Shown here: positions 1 through 8,036 of the stretch, in pieces | How the letters are laid out: every line of letters begins with the position of its first letter | Position numbering within the stretch: the stretch's first letter is position 1 | NCBI RefSeq assembly: GCF_921292975.1 | Contig: NZ_CAKLCM010000002.1 | Span: 2,170,001-2,234,000 of the forward strand | DNA from: Vibrio hippocampi | GTDB lineage: Bacteria; Pseudomonadota; Gammaproteobacteria; Enterobacterales; Vibrionaceae | DNA length: 64,000 nt | Reading direction: 5' to 3' | Translations under genes and position numbers: made by a program | The notes under the pieces: generated by a model | The model's input: only the letters and a program-made list of their open reading frames with translations | Told to the model about the DNA's origin: nothing | Database searches by the model: none

Positions 1-600
1 CATCCACTCAATCGCAGAGGCTTCATCTGTCATCACCGCGCCCTCACTCAGCGCACTAGAAAGTGCACTTTGCAGTAATTCTGCTTTAAACATTTGGGGG
101 GTGAGCGCATGCCAGAGTTCAGCACGCTCAACCGTGTGGTCAATACAGTGGGCATCATTGGCGCGCTTCATGGTGTCTTTGACTGGCGATGCCAGTATGC
201 CACCGACAGGGTGAGTGCTAGCTTGATAAATCAGTTTACTGATGTCTGTCAACGTGACACACGGCCGTGCGGCATCGTGTACTAAACACCAAGCATTGGG
301 GATACGTTGCTGGACATAATCGACGGCAGCTAAAACAGAGTCAGCGCGCTCTGAGCCACCGATAACCTTAATCACCGATTTGCCAGCATCAAAAATTTGC
401 CGGTCATAGTATGGGTCATCTTGACTGACTGCAACGACAACACACTCCACACTTGGGTGGGAAAGTAATTTGTTGACCGTATGCTGAAGTAACGTTTTGT
501 GGTTAATTTCTAGATACTGCTTTGGTCGCTCACTCTGCATACGTTTGCCAACGCCGGCAGCAGGCACAATAGCGATAATAGGGTGTTGTTCAGGAATCAT
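1..600 (-). CDS. ispD: 2-C-methyl-D-erythritol 4-phosphate cytidylyltransferase, partial
   Basis: This frame is open from the ATG at 600-598 to the window edge, giving about 200 of the roughly 230 residues usual for IspD; the C-terminus lies outside. The N-terminus ([13 protein letters not shown]) is the nucleotide-binding loop of the family, followed by the conserved KQYLEI. The enzyme makes CDP-methylerythritol in the non-mevalonate isoprenoid pathway in the cytoplasm. Its start overlaps the ftsB stop by an ATGA junction, so the two are translationally linked, as in other Gammaproteobacteria. The overlap with ftsB fixes the start codon. Confidence 0.95.
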   Translation of the reverse strand, partial: MIPEQHPIIAIVPAAGVGKRMQSERPKQYLEINHKTLLQHTVNKLLSHPSVECVVVAVSQDDPYYDRQIFDAGKSVIKVIGGSERADSVLAAVDYVQQRIPNAWCLVHDAARPCVTLTDISKLIYQASTHPVGGILASPVKDTMKRANDAHCIDHTVERAELWHALTPQMFKAELLQSALSSALSEGAVMTDEASAIEWM

Positions 601-878
601 TGGTTTTCCTCCCCAATGATACGATAGAAGGTTTCACCATCTTGCACTAAGCCAAGTTCATGCCTTGCTCTCTCTTCGATGGCATCGAGTCCCTGTCTTA
701 AATCATCAATCTCCGCAAACATATTGTTGTTGCGAGTCTGTAGGTTAGTGTTCACTTGATTTTGGATCTCAATTTCACTGCTCACTTGATTAAAGTCTGC
801 AATGCCATTTTTTCCAAACCAAAGGGTATATTGCAACCAACCTAAAACAACCAACAGTAAAAACGTCAACTTGCGCAT
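597..878 (-). CDS. ftsB: cell division protein FtsB
   Basis: The product is 93 residues, the usual FtsB length. It has one N-terminal membrane segment (residues about 3-21), then a coiled coil with a run of heptad positions and the end GETFYRII. FtsB forms the FtsQLB complex that activates septal peptidoglycan synthesis. The frame stays open upstream to 1049, but the extra 57 residues look like translated intergenic DNA, and the ATG at 878 places MRKLTFLL at the N-terminus as in known FtsB. It is cotranscribed with ispD, with a 4-base overlap. Confidence 0.95.
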   Translation of the reverse strand: MRKLTFLLLVVLGWLQYTLWFGKNGIADFNQVSSEIEIQNQVNTNLQTRNNNMFAEIDDLRQGLDAIEERARHELGLVQDGETFYRIIGEENQ

Positions 879-1084
879 CGTTGATGATATTCCATTCCAA
901 TGAGTGTGTTTATCGCCCAACATTTGTTCCGAATAAACGCGAGGTTTGCCGAAAAAACAGCTTGGGTTACAACTGTAAACAATATTGCTATATATAGCAT
1001 AAATTGCCTGTTGGAATAACCCCAAGGCTGGGCCCTGAGCACTTCTCATCGGCTTTCTTTCCCGTTAAAGAACTCAACCGCTTA

Positions 1085-1106
1085 ATGACACCAATAAGGG
1101 TGTCAT
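1085..1106. repeat. perfect 8-bp inverted repeat upstream of olsF
   Basis: ATGACACC at 1085-1092 and GGTGTCAT at 1099-1106 are separated by 6 bases. No T-run follows on the plus strand, so it is more likely a protein-binding site or an incidental part of the PhoB-like array than a terminator. Its right arm contains the first GTCAT unit of that array. Confidence 0.5.
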
Positions 1107-1198
1107 CAATTCGACACTGATTCGTCACCCTTTCTCAATCGAAAAGACGTCAATTTGACATATCAGCGTCATACCATTTTCACGTTGAAAAATAGTAT
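1100..1198 (+). promoter_or_regulatory. phased PhoB-like (Pho box) array and -10 of olsF
   Basis: The 335 bases between ftsB and olsF hold a run of half sites resembling the Pho box unit (C/T)TGTCA(T/C). Counting from 1100 in steps of 11 bases, the inner five bases read GTCAT (1102), GACAC (1113), GTCAC (1124), TCAAT (1135, poor), GACGT (1146), GACAT (1157), GTCAT (1168) and TTCAC (1179). PhoB binds such direct repeats with 11-bp spacing. The last pair (1166-1183) ends about 9 bases before TAGTAT (1193-1198), the -10 spacing expected when a Pho box replaces the -35. Ornithine lipid synthesis is induced by phosphate starvation in several bacteria including V. cholerae, which fits. Binding itself is inferred. 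Confidence 0.6.
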
Positions 1199-1213
1199 GA
1201 CTTTGAGGTGGTT

Positions 1214-3016
1214 ATGGAAATCAAGAGTCCGTTTCGTTTACCAAGGAAATCCCCTTTTGGACTAGCCGAAAATGTGGCTGAATGGGCAACCGGCTTGTCC
1301 TTGCTCGATAAGCTTTACGCTCAGCGCCCTGTCAATTGCGATACCGAAAGCTTTCTAAGATACGCACTTGATGTATTAAATATTGATTACCAAATAACCT
1401 CGGGAGCGCTCAATCCAATTCCCAAAGCTGGTGCGACGATTGTGGTCGCCAATCATCCTCTTGGCTGCGTCGAGGGTGTGATATTGGCAGAACTACTGCT
1501 AAGACAGCGTAAAGACGTCAAGATTCTCGCCAACGAATATCTCAAATTAGTTCCCGAGATCGCTTCGCTGTTTATTGGTGTGGATGTGTTTGAAGGACAA
1601 AACGCGCACCGTGCTAATACCCGAGCCTTGCGACAGGCTAATCAGCATCTTGAAAATAGTGGCTTACTGTTGGTGTTTCCTGCGGGTGAGGTTTCCCAAC
1701 TGGTCGATAGAAGAACATTACGCATAGAAGATAAAGAGTGGAGTCGTTCAGTCGCGACCTTAATCAAAAGAAACAAAGCCACCTCGGTGCCGATTCATAT
1801 TGGTGGACTCAACTCCAAACACTTCTACCTCGCTAGCAAGGTTCACCCTATGCTACGAACCGCTATGCTCGGGCGAGAGCTATTGAATAAGAAAGATAAA
1901 CCGATCACCATCTCTATTGGTGACAGCATTAAATATAAAGAAGTGAGCAAGCTAGACAATCGTCAGTTGGTCAATTATCTCAGGCTCAATACCTACCTAC
2001 TTAGCCGTGCCCAAACAGAGGAACAACACACCACCTCTGCAATGCTTGATTATCAAGAGATTGCGCCCGCGCTGTCTACTGCTGAGTTATTAAAAGATAT
2101 TGAGCAGCTACCGAAACAGCATCATCTACTGACGAGCGGTGATTTTGAGGTCTACTGTACTACGATGGATCATATTCCATCGGTGATTCATGAAATTGGC
2201 CGTCTCAGGGAAATCAACTTTCGTGAGGTGGGAGAAGGCACAGGGCTTTCGTTAGATATTGATTCGTTTGATAAAACCTATCACCACTTATTTGTGTGGG
2301 ATCGCCAACAGCAATGCTTGCTCGGAGCGTACCGCCTCGGTTTGGTCGATGAATTAACGGAAAGGTTTGGCACTGAAGGACTCTATTCTCGCACTCTATT
2401 TCATTATGGATCCCCATTCTTAGAGACCATGGGAAAATCAATTGAGATGGGACGTTCGGTTGTCGCGCAAGAGTATCAAAAAAGCATGTCCTCGCTACTG
2501 CTTTTATGGAAAGGCATTGCTGAGTTTGTCTATCGAAACCCGAGCTATACTCACCTTTTTGGTCCAGTGAGCATTAGTAGCGATTACAGTGAAGTGGCGA
2601 GACAACTCTTGACCGATACCATGACCCTGCATCACTACGACAACGTCGGTGCCCGTTATGTCACCGCACCCAATCCACCTAAATTAGCGCAACAACCGAG
2701 TTGGAATACCCAGTTACTCACCGCACTGGCCGATATGCAGTTGCTCTCTAGAGTCATCTCTCGACTTGATCAAGGAAAGGGAGTACCCGTGCTGCTGCGC
2801 CAATACCTGAGCCTTAATGGCAAACTGGTGAGCTTTAATGTCGATCCCGACTTTAATAATGCGCTCGATGGATTGATTGTTGTTGATCTAAGAAGCGTGC
2901 CTCAGAAATCTTTGGCACGCTATATGGGGTCAGAGAATGCCAAGCAGTATCTCTGCGCGCATCACTCTTTCTCTGGTGTTGAGGAGTCTAGTAACGAGAC
3001 TTCATCTTCAGTGTAA
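1214..3016 (+). CDS. olsF: bifunctional ornithine lipid synthase (O- and N-acyltransferase, OlsF type)
   Basis: The protein has about 600 residues in two halves. The N-terminal half is a lysophospholipid-acyltransferase-like domain with NHPLG near residue 81 and FPAGEVS near 155, in place of the usual NHx4D and FPEGTRS. The C-terminal half (about 310-560) is a GNAT/OlsB-like N-acyltransferase. OlsF proteins acylate ornithine to lyso-ornithine lipid and then to ornithine lipid, a phosphorus-free membrane lipid. I chose the ATG at 1214, which has GAGG 5 bases upstream, over the GTG at 1208. The gene stands alone, and its end overlaps the convergent acr3 by 29 bases. The family is sometimes annotated as a hemolysin-like acyltransferase. 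Confidence 0.8.
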   Translation: MEIKSPFRLPRKSPFGLAENVAEWATGLSLLDKLYAQRPVNCDTESFLRYALDVLNIDYQITSGALNPIPKAGATIVVANHPLGCVEGVILAELLLRQRKDVKILANEYLKLVPEIASLFIGVDVFEGQNAHRANTRALRQANQHLENSGLLLVFPAGEVSQLVDRRTLRIEDKEWSRSVATLIKRNKATSVPIHIGGLNSKHFYLASKVHPMLRTAMLGRELLNKKDKPITISIGDSIKYKEVSKLDNRQLVNYLRLNTYLLSRAQTEEQHTTSAMLDYQEIAPALSTAELLKDIEQLPKQHHLLTSGDFEVYCTTMDHIPSVIHEIGRLREINFREVGEGTGLSLDIDSFDKTYHHLFVWDRQQQCLLGAYRLGLVDELTERFGTEGLYSRTLFHYGSPFLETMGKSIEMGRSVVAQEYQKSMSSLLLLWKGIAEFVYRNPSYTHLFGPVSISSDYSEVARQLLTDTMTLHHYDNVGARYVTAPNPPKLAQQPSWNTQLLTALADMQLLSRVISRLDQGKGVPVLLRQYLSLNGKLVSFNVDPDFNNALDGLIVVDLRSVPQKSLARYMGSENAKQYLCAHHSFSGVEESSNETSSSV

Positions 3017-4037
3017 AGTTCACTAATGCGATAAGCACCGGCACCTCAATCAGTGGACCAATGACACCCGCAAACGCCTCTGGAGAATTGAGACCAAACA
3101 CAGCAATAGCAACAGCAATCGCGAGTTCAAAGTTGTTGCCTGTTGCTGTGTAAGCAATCGATGCATTCTTATCAAATGGCACACCCATTCTCTTTGCGAC
3201 AAAGAAACTGATAAAGAACATCAAGAAAAAGTAGATGGTCAATGGAATCGCAACACGCACCACCTGCATCGGCAGTTCCACAATCATCTCACCCTTCAAG
3301 CTGAACATCAGCACGATGGTCGCTAATAGTGCCACTAAAGTGATCGGTGAAATAGCCGGTACAAACTTGTCGTTGTACCACTGCTCGCCTTTCTTCGCGA
3401 CTAAGATCTTGCGGCTCAGGAAGCCGGCTAAGAATGGTATACCTAGGTAAATCATCACGCTTTCGGCGATCTCACCCATGGAAATATTCACCACTTGACC
3501 TTGGAAGCCCAACTTTGGCGGCAAGACAGTGATAAACAACCAAGCTAAGAAACTGTATGTGATAATTTGGAATACGCTGTTTAGCGCTACCAGCGCCGCA
3601 CCATACTCTTTATTACCACCACCAATGTCATTCCAAACCAGCACCATCGCAATACAGCGAGCAAGACCGATAAGAATCACACCGGTCATCAAACTCGGTT
3701 CATCACCCAAAAAGACCAATGCCAAAACAAACATCAGAATCGGACCGACTAACCAGTTCATCACCAGTGATAAGGTCACCGCTTTTTTGTCTTGAAGCAC
3801 GGTGCCCATCAAGCCGTAGTTCACTTTTGCTAACGGCGGATACATCATCAAAATTAAGCCAATAGCCAATGGAATATTGGTATTCCCCATTGTCATCGAG
3901 GCATTAAGAGACTCGATCTGCGACGGGAATGCCACCCCTAAGGCAACACCGATACCCATAGCGACAAAAATCCACAAAGTGAGGAAGCGGTCAAGAAAGC
4001 CTAATTTTTTAGGTTCCTCTGCAATTTGGGTCGTCAT
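2988..4037 (-). CDS. acr3: ACR3-family arsenite efflux permease
   Basis: This is a 349-residue protein of about ten membrane segments, the normal ACR3 length. Diagnostic features are GLARCIAMVLVWNDI near 125-139, containing the conserved permease cysteine (C128), and TGNNFELAIA near 300. It exports As(III) at the inner membrane using the proton gradient. It lies 81 bases downstream of an ArsR gene with the same direction. A terminator-like hairpin (4093-4109) sits in that gap, and an ArsR-type inverted repeat (4059-4074) follows, so acr3 may also have its own regulated promoter. SD GGAGAG precedes the ATG at 4037. Confidence 0.95.
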   Translation of the reverse strand: MTTQIAEEPKKLGFLDRFLTLWIFVAMGIGVALGVAFPSQIESLNASMTMGNTNIPLAIGLILMMYPPLAKVNYGLMGTVLQDKKAVTLSLVMNWLVGPILMFVLALVFLGDEPSLMTGVILIGLARCIAMVLVWNDIGGGNKEYGAALVALNSVFQIITYSFLAWLFITVLPPKLGFQGQVVNISMGEIAESVMIYLGIPFLAGFLSRKILVAKKGEQWYNDKFVPAISPITLVALLATIVLMFSLKGEMIVELPMQVVRVAIPLTIYFFLMFFISFFVAKRMGVPFDKNASIAYTATGNNFELAIAVAIAVFGLNSPEAFAGVIGPLIEVPVLIALVNFTLKMKSRY

Positions 4038-4058
4038 GTTAACTCTCCGGCATCGTCA

Positions 4059-4074
4059 ATCGTCGAAAAGCGAT
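4059..4074. promoter_or_regulatory. putative ArsR operator before acr3
   Basis: ATCGT, 6 bases, GCGAT. This has the same half sites and spacing as the two sites flanking the arsR promoter (4470-4485 and 4513-4530), with one mismatch. It lies 22-37 bases upstream of the acr3 start. The assignment to ArsR rests on the repetition of the motif only within this transcription unit. Confidence 0.5.
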
Positions 4075-4092
4075 GCATTTTAGTTTAAAAAA

Positions 4093-4109
4093 TGCCGACA
4101 CTGTCGGCA
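4093..4109 (-). terminator. intercistronic terminator or attenuator between arsR and acr3
   Basis: TGCCGA and TCGGCA form a hairpin with a 5-base loop. On the minus strand the stem is followed by six T, the form of an intrinsic terminator, 10 bases after the arsR stop. It probably lowers acr3 readthrough from the arsR promoter. Confidence 0.6.
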
Positions 4110-4118
4110 GTATAAAAA

Positions 4119-4457
4119 TCAGTCAAACAAGGTTTGTGTAAACAGTGAAAAACGATTAAACGCTTCTCTATCTATGCGATAACAGACCTTAGGCGGCATC
4201 GCTTCTGCGTGAATAAACCCTGCTACCTTAAGAATTCTCAGGTGTTCCGACACCGTTGATTGGGCTAACCCCAGCTGCGACACCAGGTCACTATTTAAAC
4301 AACCGCCCTGACGCTCAAGATCCGATAGTATTTTCAAAATTCGCAATCTTGCCGGATGGGATAAAGCTTTTGCTTGTGAAGCGATAGCTTTTTCGTCAGC
4401 CAGCTGAGCCTCGGTGACGGCAAAAATATCTTGGCTGTTTGGATTACAACGGTTCAC
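4119..4457 (-). CDS. arsR: ArsR-family arsenite-responsive repressor
   Basis: The 112-residue winged-helix protein has the ArsR core from residue 25 to 105, including ALSHPARLRILKIL and the recognition region LAQSTVSEHLRILK (64-77). Cysteines at 4, 53 and 92 could bind As(III); the E. coli CVC box is absent, which is common because the metalloid site moves around in this family. The start is GTG at 4457 with AGGAG 7 bases upstream. It heads the arsR-acr3 unit. A promoter with TTGACT and TAAATT 16 bases apart and two inverted repeats lie directly upstream, consistent with autoregulation. Confidence 0.93.
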   Translation of the reverse strand: MNRCNPNSQDIFAVTEAQLADEKAIASQAKALSHPARLRILKILSDLERQGGCLNSDLVSQLGLAQSTVSEHLRILKVAGFIHAEAMPPKVCYRIDREAFNRFSLFTQTLFD

Positions 4458-4469
4458 GGCCTGACTCCT

Positions 4470-4485
4470 ATCGTCTTTTAACGAT
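4470..4485. promoter_or_regulatory. putative ArsR operator at the arsR promoter
   Basis: ATCGT, 6 bases, ACGAT, lying between the probable -10 (TAAATT on the minus strand) and the arsR start. A bound repressor would block transcription initiation. Same motif as 4059-4074 and 4513-4530. Confidence 0.6.
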
Positions 4486-4503
4486 TAATTTACTCCGAAT
4501 AAA

Positions 4504-4539
4504 AAAAGAGTCAATCGTTTTTTCACGATTGACTCTTTT
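4504..4539 (-). terminator. arsJ operon terminator containing an ArsR-like operator
   Basis: A perfect 14-bp stem (4504-4517 with 4526-4539) and 8-base loop follow the arsJ stop, and on the minus strand a run of seven T comes next. Inside the stem AATCGT and ACGATT (4513-4530) form the same ATCGT-N6-ACGAT motif seen at the arsR promoter. The 3' arm also supplies TTGACT, the likely -35 of arsR. One stretch therefore ends one arsenic operon and starts another. Confidence 0.75.
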
Positions 4540-4589
4540 CTCTATTTGGTAACGACACTTAATAGCGAAGTAGAATGATGAAATCAGAG

Positions 4590-5813
4590 CTAGTTGGCGA
4601 GCTTCGACTTAGGCGCTCCGGGTAGACGAATCGATATGATCGTCGTCAACACCAAGAAGGCAAACGAAACCCATAAACACGCAGAAAGACCGGCCATCTG
4701 GAAAACCCAACCTGACAGTACAGTGCCGATTAAACGCCCCATCGCATTCGCCATATAGTAGAAACCAACATCGAGAGAAACACCGTCGCCTTTGGCATAG
4801 CTAACAATTAGGTAGCTATGCAGCGATGAGTTAACCGCAAAAATAGCACCGAAAATCAGCAGACCAACCACAATCACGATTTGCGGATACCATTCTTGCT
4901 GTACACAATAGGCAATGATTCCCGTGACGATAGCAAGGGCAAATGCCCACCACATTGCTGCGCTACCATCGGGAACTCGACCTTGGGCTTTACCCGTGAT
5001 CTTAGGTGCGATACCTTGCACAAATCCATAAGCGATAACCCATAACGCCAGAAAGCCACCCACCCACGAGTGATTCCAGCCAAACACGGTACCGAGATAG
5101 ATAGGCAAAGCGACAACAAACCAAACATCACGCGCGCCAAATAGGAACATACGCGCAGCTGAAAGAATGTTAATACTCTCCGACTTAGAGAAAATTTGAT
5201 TGAACTTAGGCTTCGACTTTGCCTTGCCCATATCATTTTCTAAAGTCAGAACACTGCCAATAAACACTAAGGTCAAAACTCCTGCCATGGCTGCCACGGC
5301 GTATTGGAATCCCATGACCGTTAACAGCAGACCACCAATAAAGAAACCCGCCCCTTTTAGCGCGTTTTTAGAACCGGTCAGGATCGCTATCCACTTATAA
5401 AGCGCCCCTTGCTGTTCATCAGGCACCAAGGTTTTAATGGCACTCTTGGCACTCATTTTATTCAGATCTTTAGCAATACCGGAGAGCGCTTGAGCGGCCA
5501 TGACCCAAGGTATGGTCAACCATGCGTTAGGCACAGCAAGCATGAGTAACGCAAAAATCTGCATCCCCAAGCCGACATTCATGGTGCGATTTAAGCCAAG
5601 TCGAGCGCCTAGCCAGCCACCCACTAAGTTGGTCACGACGCCAAAAAATTCATAGAAGAGAAAAAGAGAAGCGATCTCTAGTGAGCTATACCCCAAGTCA
5701 TAGAAGTAAAGCACCACCAGCATTCTGAGGGCACCATCTGTGATGGTAAAATTCCAGTAATTAAACGTCACCAGCATATACTGACGAACGCTTTTGCTTA
5801 GATTAGACAACAT
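4590..5813 (-). CDS. arsJ: MFS transporter ArsJ (arsenate / organoarsenical efflux)
   Basis: The product is a 407-residue major facilitator of about 12 membrane segments. It begins LSKSVRQYMLVTFNYWNFTI, typical of ArsJ. It is the last gene of an operon with an ArsR, a GAPDH and a phosphatase. In Pseudomonas aeruginosa ArsJ was described as the exporter of 1-arseno-3-phosphoglycerate made by its partner GAPDH. Work on the V. cholerae var operon instead proposed export of arsenate released from that intermediate. The sequence cannot decide between them. A clear terminator follows. Confidence 0.9.
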   Translation of the reverse strand: MLSNLSKSVRQYMLVTFNYWNFTITDGALRMLVVLYFYDLGYSSLEIASLFLFYEFFGVVTNLVGGWLGARLGLNRTMNVGLGMQIFALLMLAVPNAWLTIPWVMAAQALSGIAKDLNKMSAKSAIKTLVPDEQQGALYKWIAILTGSKNALKGAGFFIGGLLLTVMGFQYAVAAMAGVLTLVFIGSVLTLENDMGKAKSKPKFNQIFSKSESINILSAARMFLFGARDVWFVVALPIYLGTVFGWNHSWVGGFLALWVIAYGFVQGIAPKITGKAQGRVPDGSAAMWWAFALAIVTGIIAYCVQQEWYPQIVIVVGLLIFGAIFAVNSSLHSYLIVSYAKGDGVSLDVGFYYMANAMGRLIGTVLSGWVFQMAGLSACLWVSFAFLVLTTIISIRLPGAPKSKLAN

Positions 5814-5911
5814 ACGCTTTCTGCCTGATTAGAATAGAGGTATCAAGCCTGAACTCAATACGGGGCTCTTAAGTCAAGCCGTGAGCCCCAAACAGTGTGC
5901 TGGATTATGGT

Positions 5912-6409
5912 TTAAAAACCTTTCGCCAATTGTTCTACATAAACAATTTGCGGTGCTTTGGTAAAGGCACCCGGACGCAATGCTTGAACTTCACTGCGAA
6001 CCTTATCCAGTTCCCAACCAAGCTCTAGCAGCAGGTTTGCTGCCAATAAGCCTGTACGACCAGAACCTCCCATGCAATGCATCGCAATCTTCTCACCCGC
6101 TTCGACCGCTTGGTGAAGCTCTGGTGAAATCGCTTGCCACTGCGCAGCAAACTCGTCACCCGGCGCACGGTCATCTTCAATCGGCGTTTGAAACCACTTC
6201 ATTCCCAGCGCTTTTGTTTTTTCACCAAGCTCAGCAACACCCGCTTCGGTTAACTCATGGCTATCAAGAGCAGTAACGATCACCGTCACGCCTTGCTGCT
6301 TAAGCTGCTCTAAAGAGTCATCAAGACCCAAGTCTTTGGTACCTGGACACGGAGTCAGTACCAGCGCTGCGTTATTAACTTTTAATTCCCATGTTGGATG
6401 CATTGTCAT
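5912..6409 (-). CDS. cysteine-dependent phosphatase of the arsJ operon
   Basis: This is a 165-residue dual-specificity/tyrosine phosphatase-like protein. It carries the HCx5R loop HCMGGSGRTG (H111, C112, R118), an upstream acidic PIEDDRAP (77-84) where the general acid sits, and LRPGAF (144-149). The gene lies between the arsenic GAPDH and arsJ, and its start overlaps the GAPDH stop by one base. V. cholerae has a putative phosphatase at the same place in its arsenate resistance operon. Its substrate is not evident; hydrolysis of an arseno-ester or phospho-sugar is a guess. ATG at 6409 or 6403 are both possible; AGGG is better spaced for 6403. Confidence 0.85.
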   Translation of the reverse strand: MTMHPTWELKVNNAALVLTPCPGTKDLGLDDSLEQLKQQGVTVIVTALDSHELTEAGVAELGEKTKALGMKWFQTPIEDDRAPGDEFAAQWQAISPELHQAVEAGEKIAMHCMGGSGRTGLLAANLLLELGWELDKVRSEVQALRPGAFTKAPQIVYVEQLAKGF

Positions 6410-7413
6410 TACCCTACTAAACCTACTTTACGAACCAATTCAGCTGTGCGAGTTGCATAGCCCATTTCATTGTCATACCACGCATAGATTTTAACCATGC
6501 GAGAACCCACCACCATGGTTGACATCGCATCAACGATGGTCGAGCGTTGGTCACCTTTGTAATCAATAGACACCAATGGGCGATCTTCAAAACCAAGAAT
6601 ACCTTTGAGCTCACCTTCAGACGCTTCTTTTAGCAAAGCATTTACTTCTTCTGCTGTAGTGTCTTTTTTCACATCAAAGATGATATCGGTCAGCGACGCA
6701 TTCGCCAGAGGAACTCGAACGGCGTGACCATTAATCTTGCCTTTTAGCTCAGGGAAGATTTCAACGATTGCCGTTGCACTGCCGGTTGTGGTTGGGATCA
6801 AGCTCATACCACATGCGCGAGCGCGACGTAGATCTTTATGAGGCGCATCCAAAATAGTCTGCGTATTGGTAAGATCGTGAATCGTGGTAAATGAGGACTG
6901 CTCAATACCAAGTTTCTCATGGATCACTTTGACCACAGGCGCAATACAGTTGGTGGTGCACGATGCCGCAGTCACAATACGATGAACCGCTGGGTCAAAG
7001 ATATGGTCGTTAACACCAACAACGATATTAGCAATGCCTTCTTCTTTTACCGGTGCCGAAACCACAACACGCTTTACGCCTTGCTGTAAATATTGGTTAA
7101 GGAATGAAGTCTTACGGTGAACACCGGTAGCTTCAATGACCACATCACAATCTGACCAATCGACCGCGTCAATCTCGCGCTCTTGTGTCGTCGCAACACG
7201 CTGACCATTGATAATAAGTTCGTTGCCTTCTACGGCGACTTCATGGTGCCAGCGACCTTGAACTGAATCGAACTCAAGTAGATGACCGAGCGTTTTTGCA
7301 TCACCTGCTACATCATTAATTTTTACGAATTCGAGTTCTTGCCAATCAAATGCCGCACGCAGTGCTAGGCGACCAATTCGACCAAAACCGTTAATACCTA
7401 CTTTAATAGTCAT
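6409..7413 (-). CDS. arsenic-operon glyceraldehyde-3-phosphate dehydrogenase
   Basis: The 334-residue enzyme has the NAD-binding [10 protein letters not shown] at the N-terminus and the catalytic SCTTNC with Cys at about 152. In the ArsJ pathway this enzyme uses arsenate in place of phosphate and forms 1-arseno-3-phosphoglycerate. It is not the housekeeping glycolytic copy, judging by its position between an arsR and arsJ. I prefer the ATG at 7413; a GTG lies one codon upstream. It follows arsR by about a dozen bases and overlaps the phosphatase gene by one base. Confidence 0.93.
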   Translation of the reverse strand: MTIKVGINGFGRIGRLALRAAFDWQELEFVKINDVAGDAKTLGHLLEFDSVQGRWHHEVAVEGNELIINGQRVATTQEREIDAVDWSDCDVVIEATGVHRKTSFLNQYLQQGVKRVVVSAPVKEEGIANIVVGVNDHIFDPAVHRIVTAASCTTNCIAPVVKVIHEKLGIEQSSFTTIHDLTNTQTILDAPHKDLRRARACGMSLIPTTTGSATAIVEIFPELKGKINGHAVRVPLANASLTDIIFDVKKDTTAEEVNALLKEASEGELKGILGFEDRPLVSIDYKGDQRSTIVDAMSTMVVGSRMVKIYAWYDNEMGYATRTAELVRKVGLVG

Positions 7414-7425
7414 CACTTAATCTCT

Positions 7426-7770
7426 TTATTGTGTTGTCACGTGTTGTGTCTCTAATGATGACACAACGTCGTTAAAATTTAATTGATAAGCACTCTGCAA
7501 ACAATTGGATTGCTGGAGTCCTTGTAGGGTTCGATACAACCAACCTGGCAACTCATTCGCCAAGCAGTAAAAAACTTTCTGTCCCTGTCTATTATCTTTG
7601 ATAACTCCAGCCTGTCTCAGTGTCGCTAGGTGTCTTGACACTTTTGGCTGACTCTCATTCAATGCCGCCACGAGGCTATTTACGCTGACGGATTCATGGG
7701 CATGAATCCAAAGCAAAATACGAATTCTGGTTTCATCTGACATCAGTTTGAAGAAATCATGAGGCAACAT
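7426..7770 (-). CDS. arsR: ArsR-family repressor of the GAPDH-phosphatase-arsJ operon
   Basis: The 114-residue protein has an ArsR winged helix (residues 5-75) with recognition segment ESQPKVSRHLATLR (39-52). This matches the repressor half of the divergent fusion at 8037-8783 (ESQPKISRALAILR) and differs from the other ArsR at 4119-4457. Cysteines at 69 and 90 are possible As(III) ligands. It is first in a four-gene operon, and an AT-rich inverted repeat lies 13-40 bases upstream of its start. SD AAGGA precedes the ATG at 7770. Confidence 0.92.
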   Translation of the reverse strand: MLPHDFFKLMSDETRIRILLWIHAHESVSVNSLVAALNESQPKVSRHLATLRQAGVIKDNRQGQKVFYCLANELPGWLYRTLQGLQQSNCLQSAYQLNFNDVVSSLETQHVTTQ

Positions 7771-8036
7771 ATAGTCACATCCTTATATATGGATATGCGT
7801 ATATATTAATTTCCACATTTAATTCGTCAAGCACTAATCGCTGATTGTCATAAAAGTTTCATTTTTATTAAGGCACACTTTACTCGAGTAAAGCCCCCTC
7901 ACCGTTCAAGTCACTTCCCAAATGTCCCTACACCTAGTCGTACTACAGATAAAGCTCTTTCATTCCATCTGCGTAACTTCCATAATAGTCGCTAAACCCA
8001 ACATTGACTTGAATATGGGAATCTTGGAAAACAGAC
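7771..8036. promoter_or_regulatory. divergent arsenic promoter region with AT-rich operator
   Basis: The 266 bases separate arsR (minus) from the arsC-arsR fusion (plus). At 7785-7806 ATATAT occurs twice with a 10-base spacer, adjoining the arsR Shine-Dalgarno, a likely repressor site. The rest holds no convincing gene. The plus-strand promoter could not be placed with confidence. Confidence 0.5.

Noticed and set aside
879..1049. 57-residue N-terminal extension of FtsB
   Set aside because: FtsB begins MRKLTF in the family, and the extension does not look like FtsB.
1085..1106. terminator for a gene upstream of olsF
   Set aside because: The 8-bp stem has no T-run on either strand, and ftsB-ispD run away from it.
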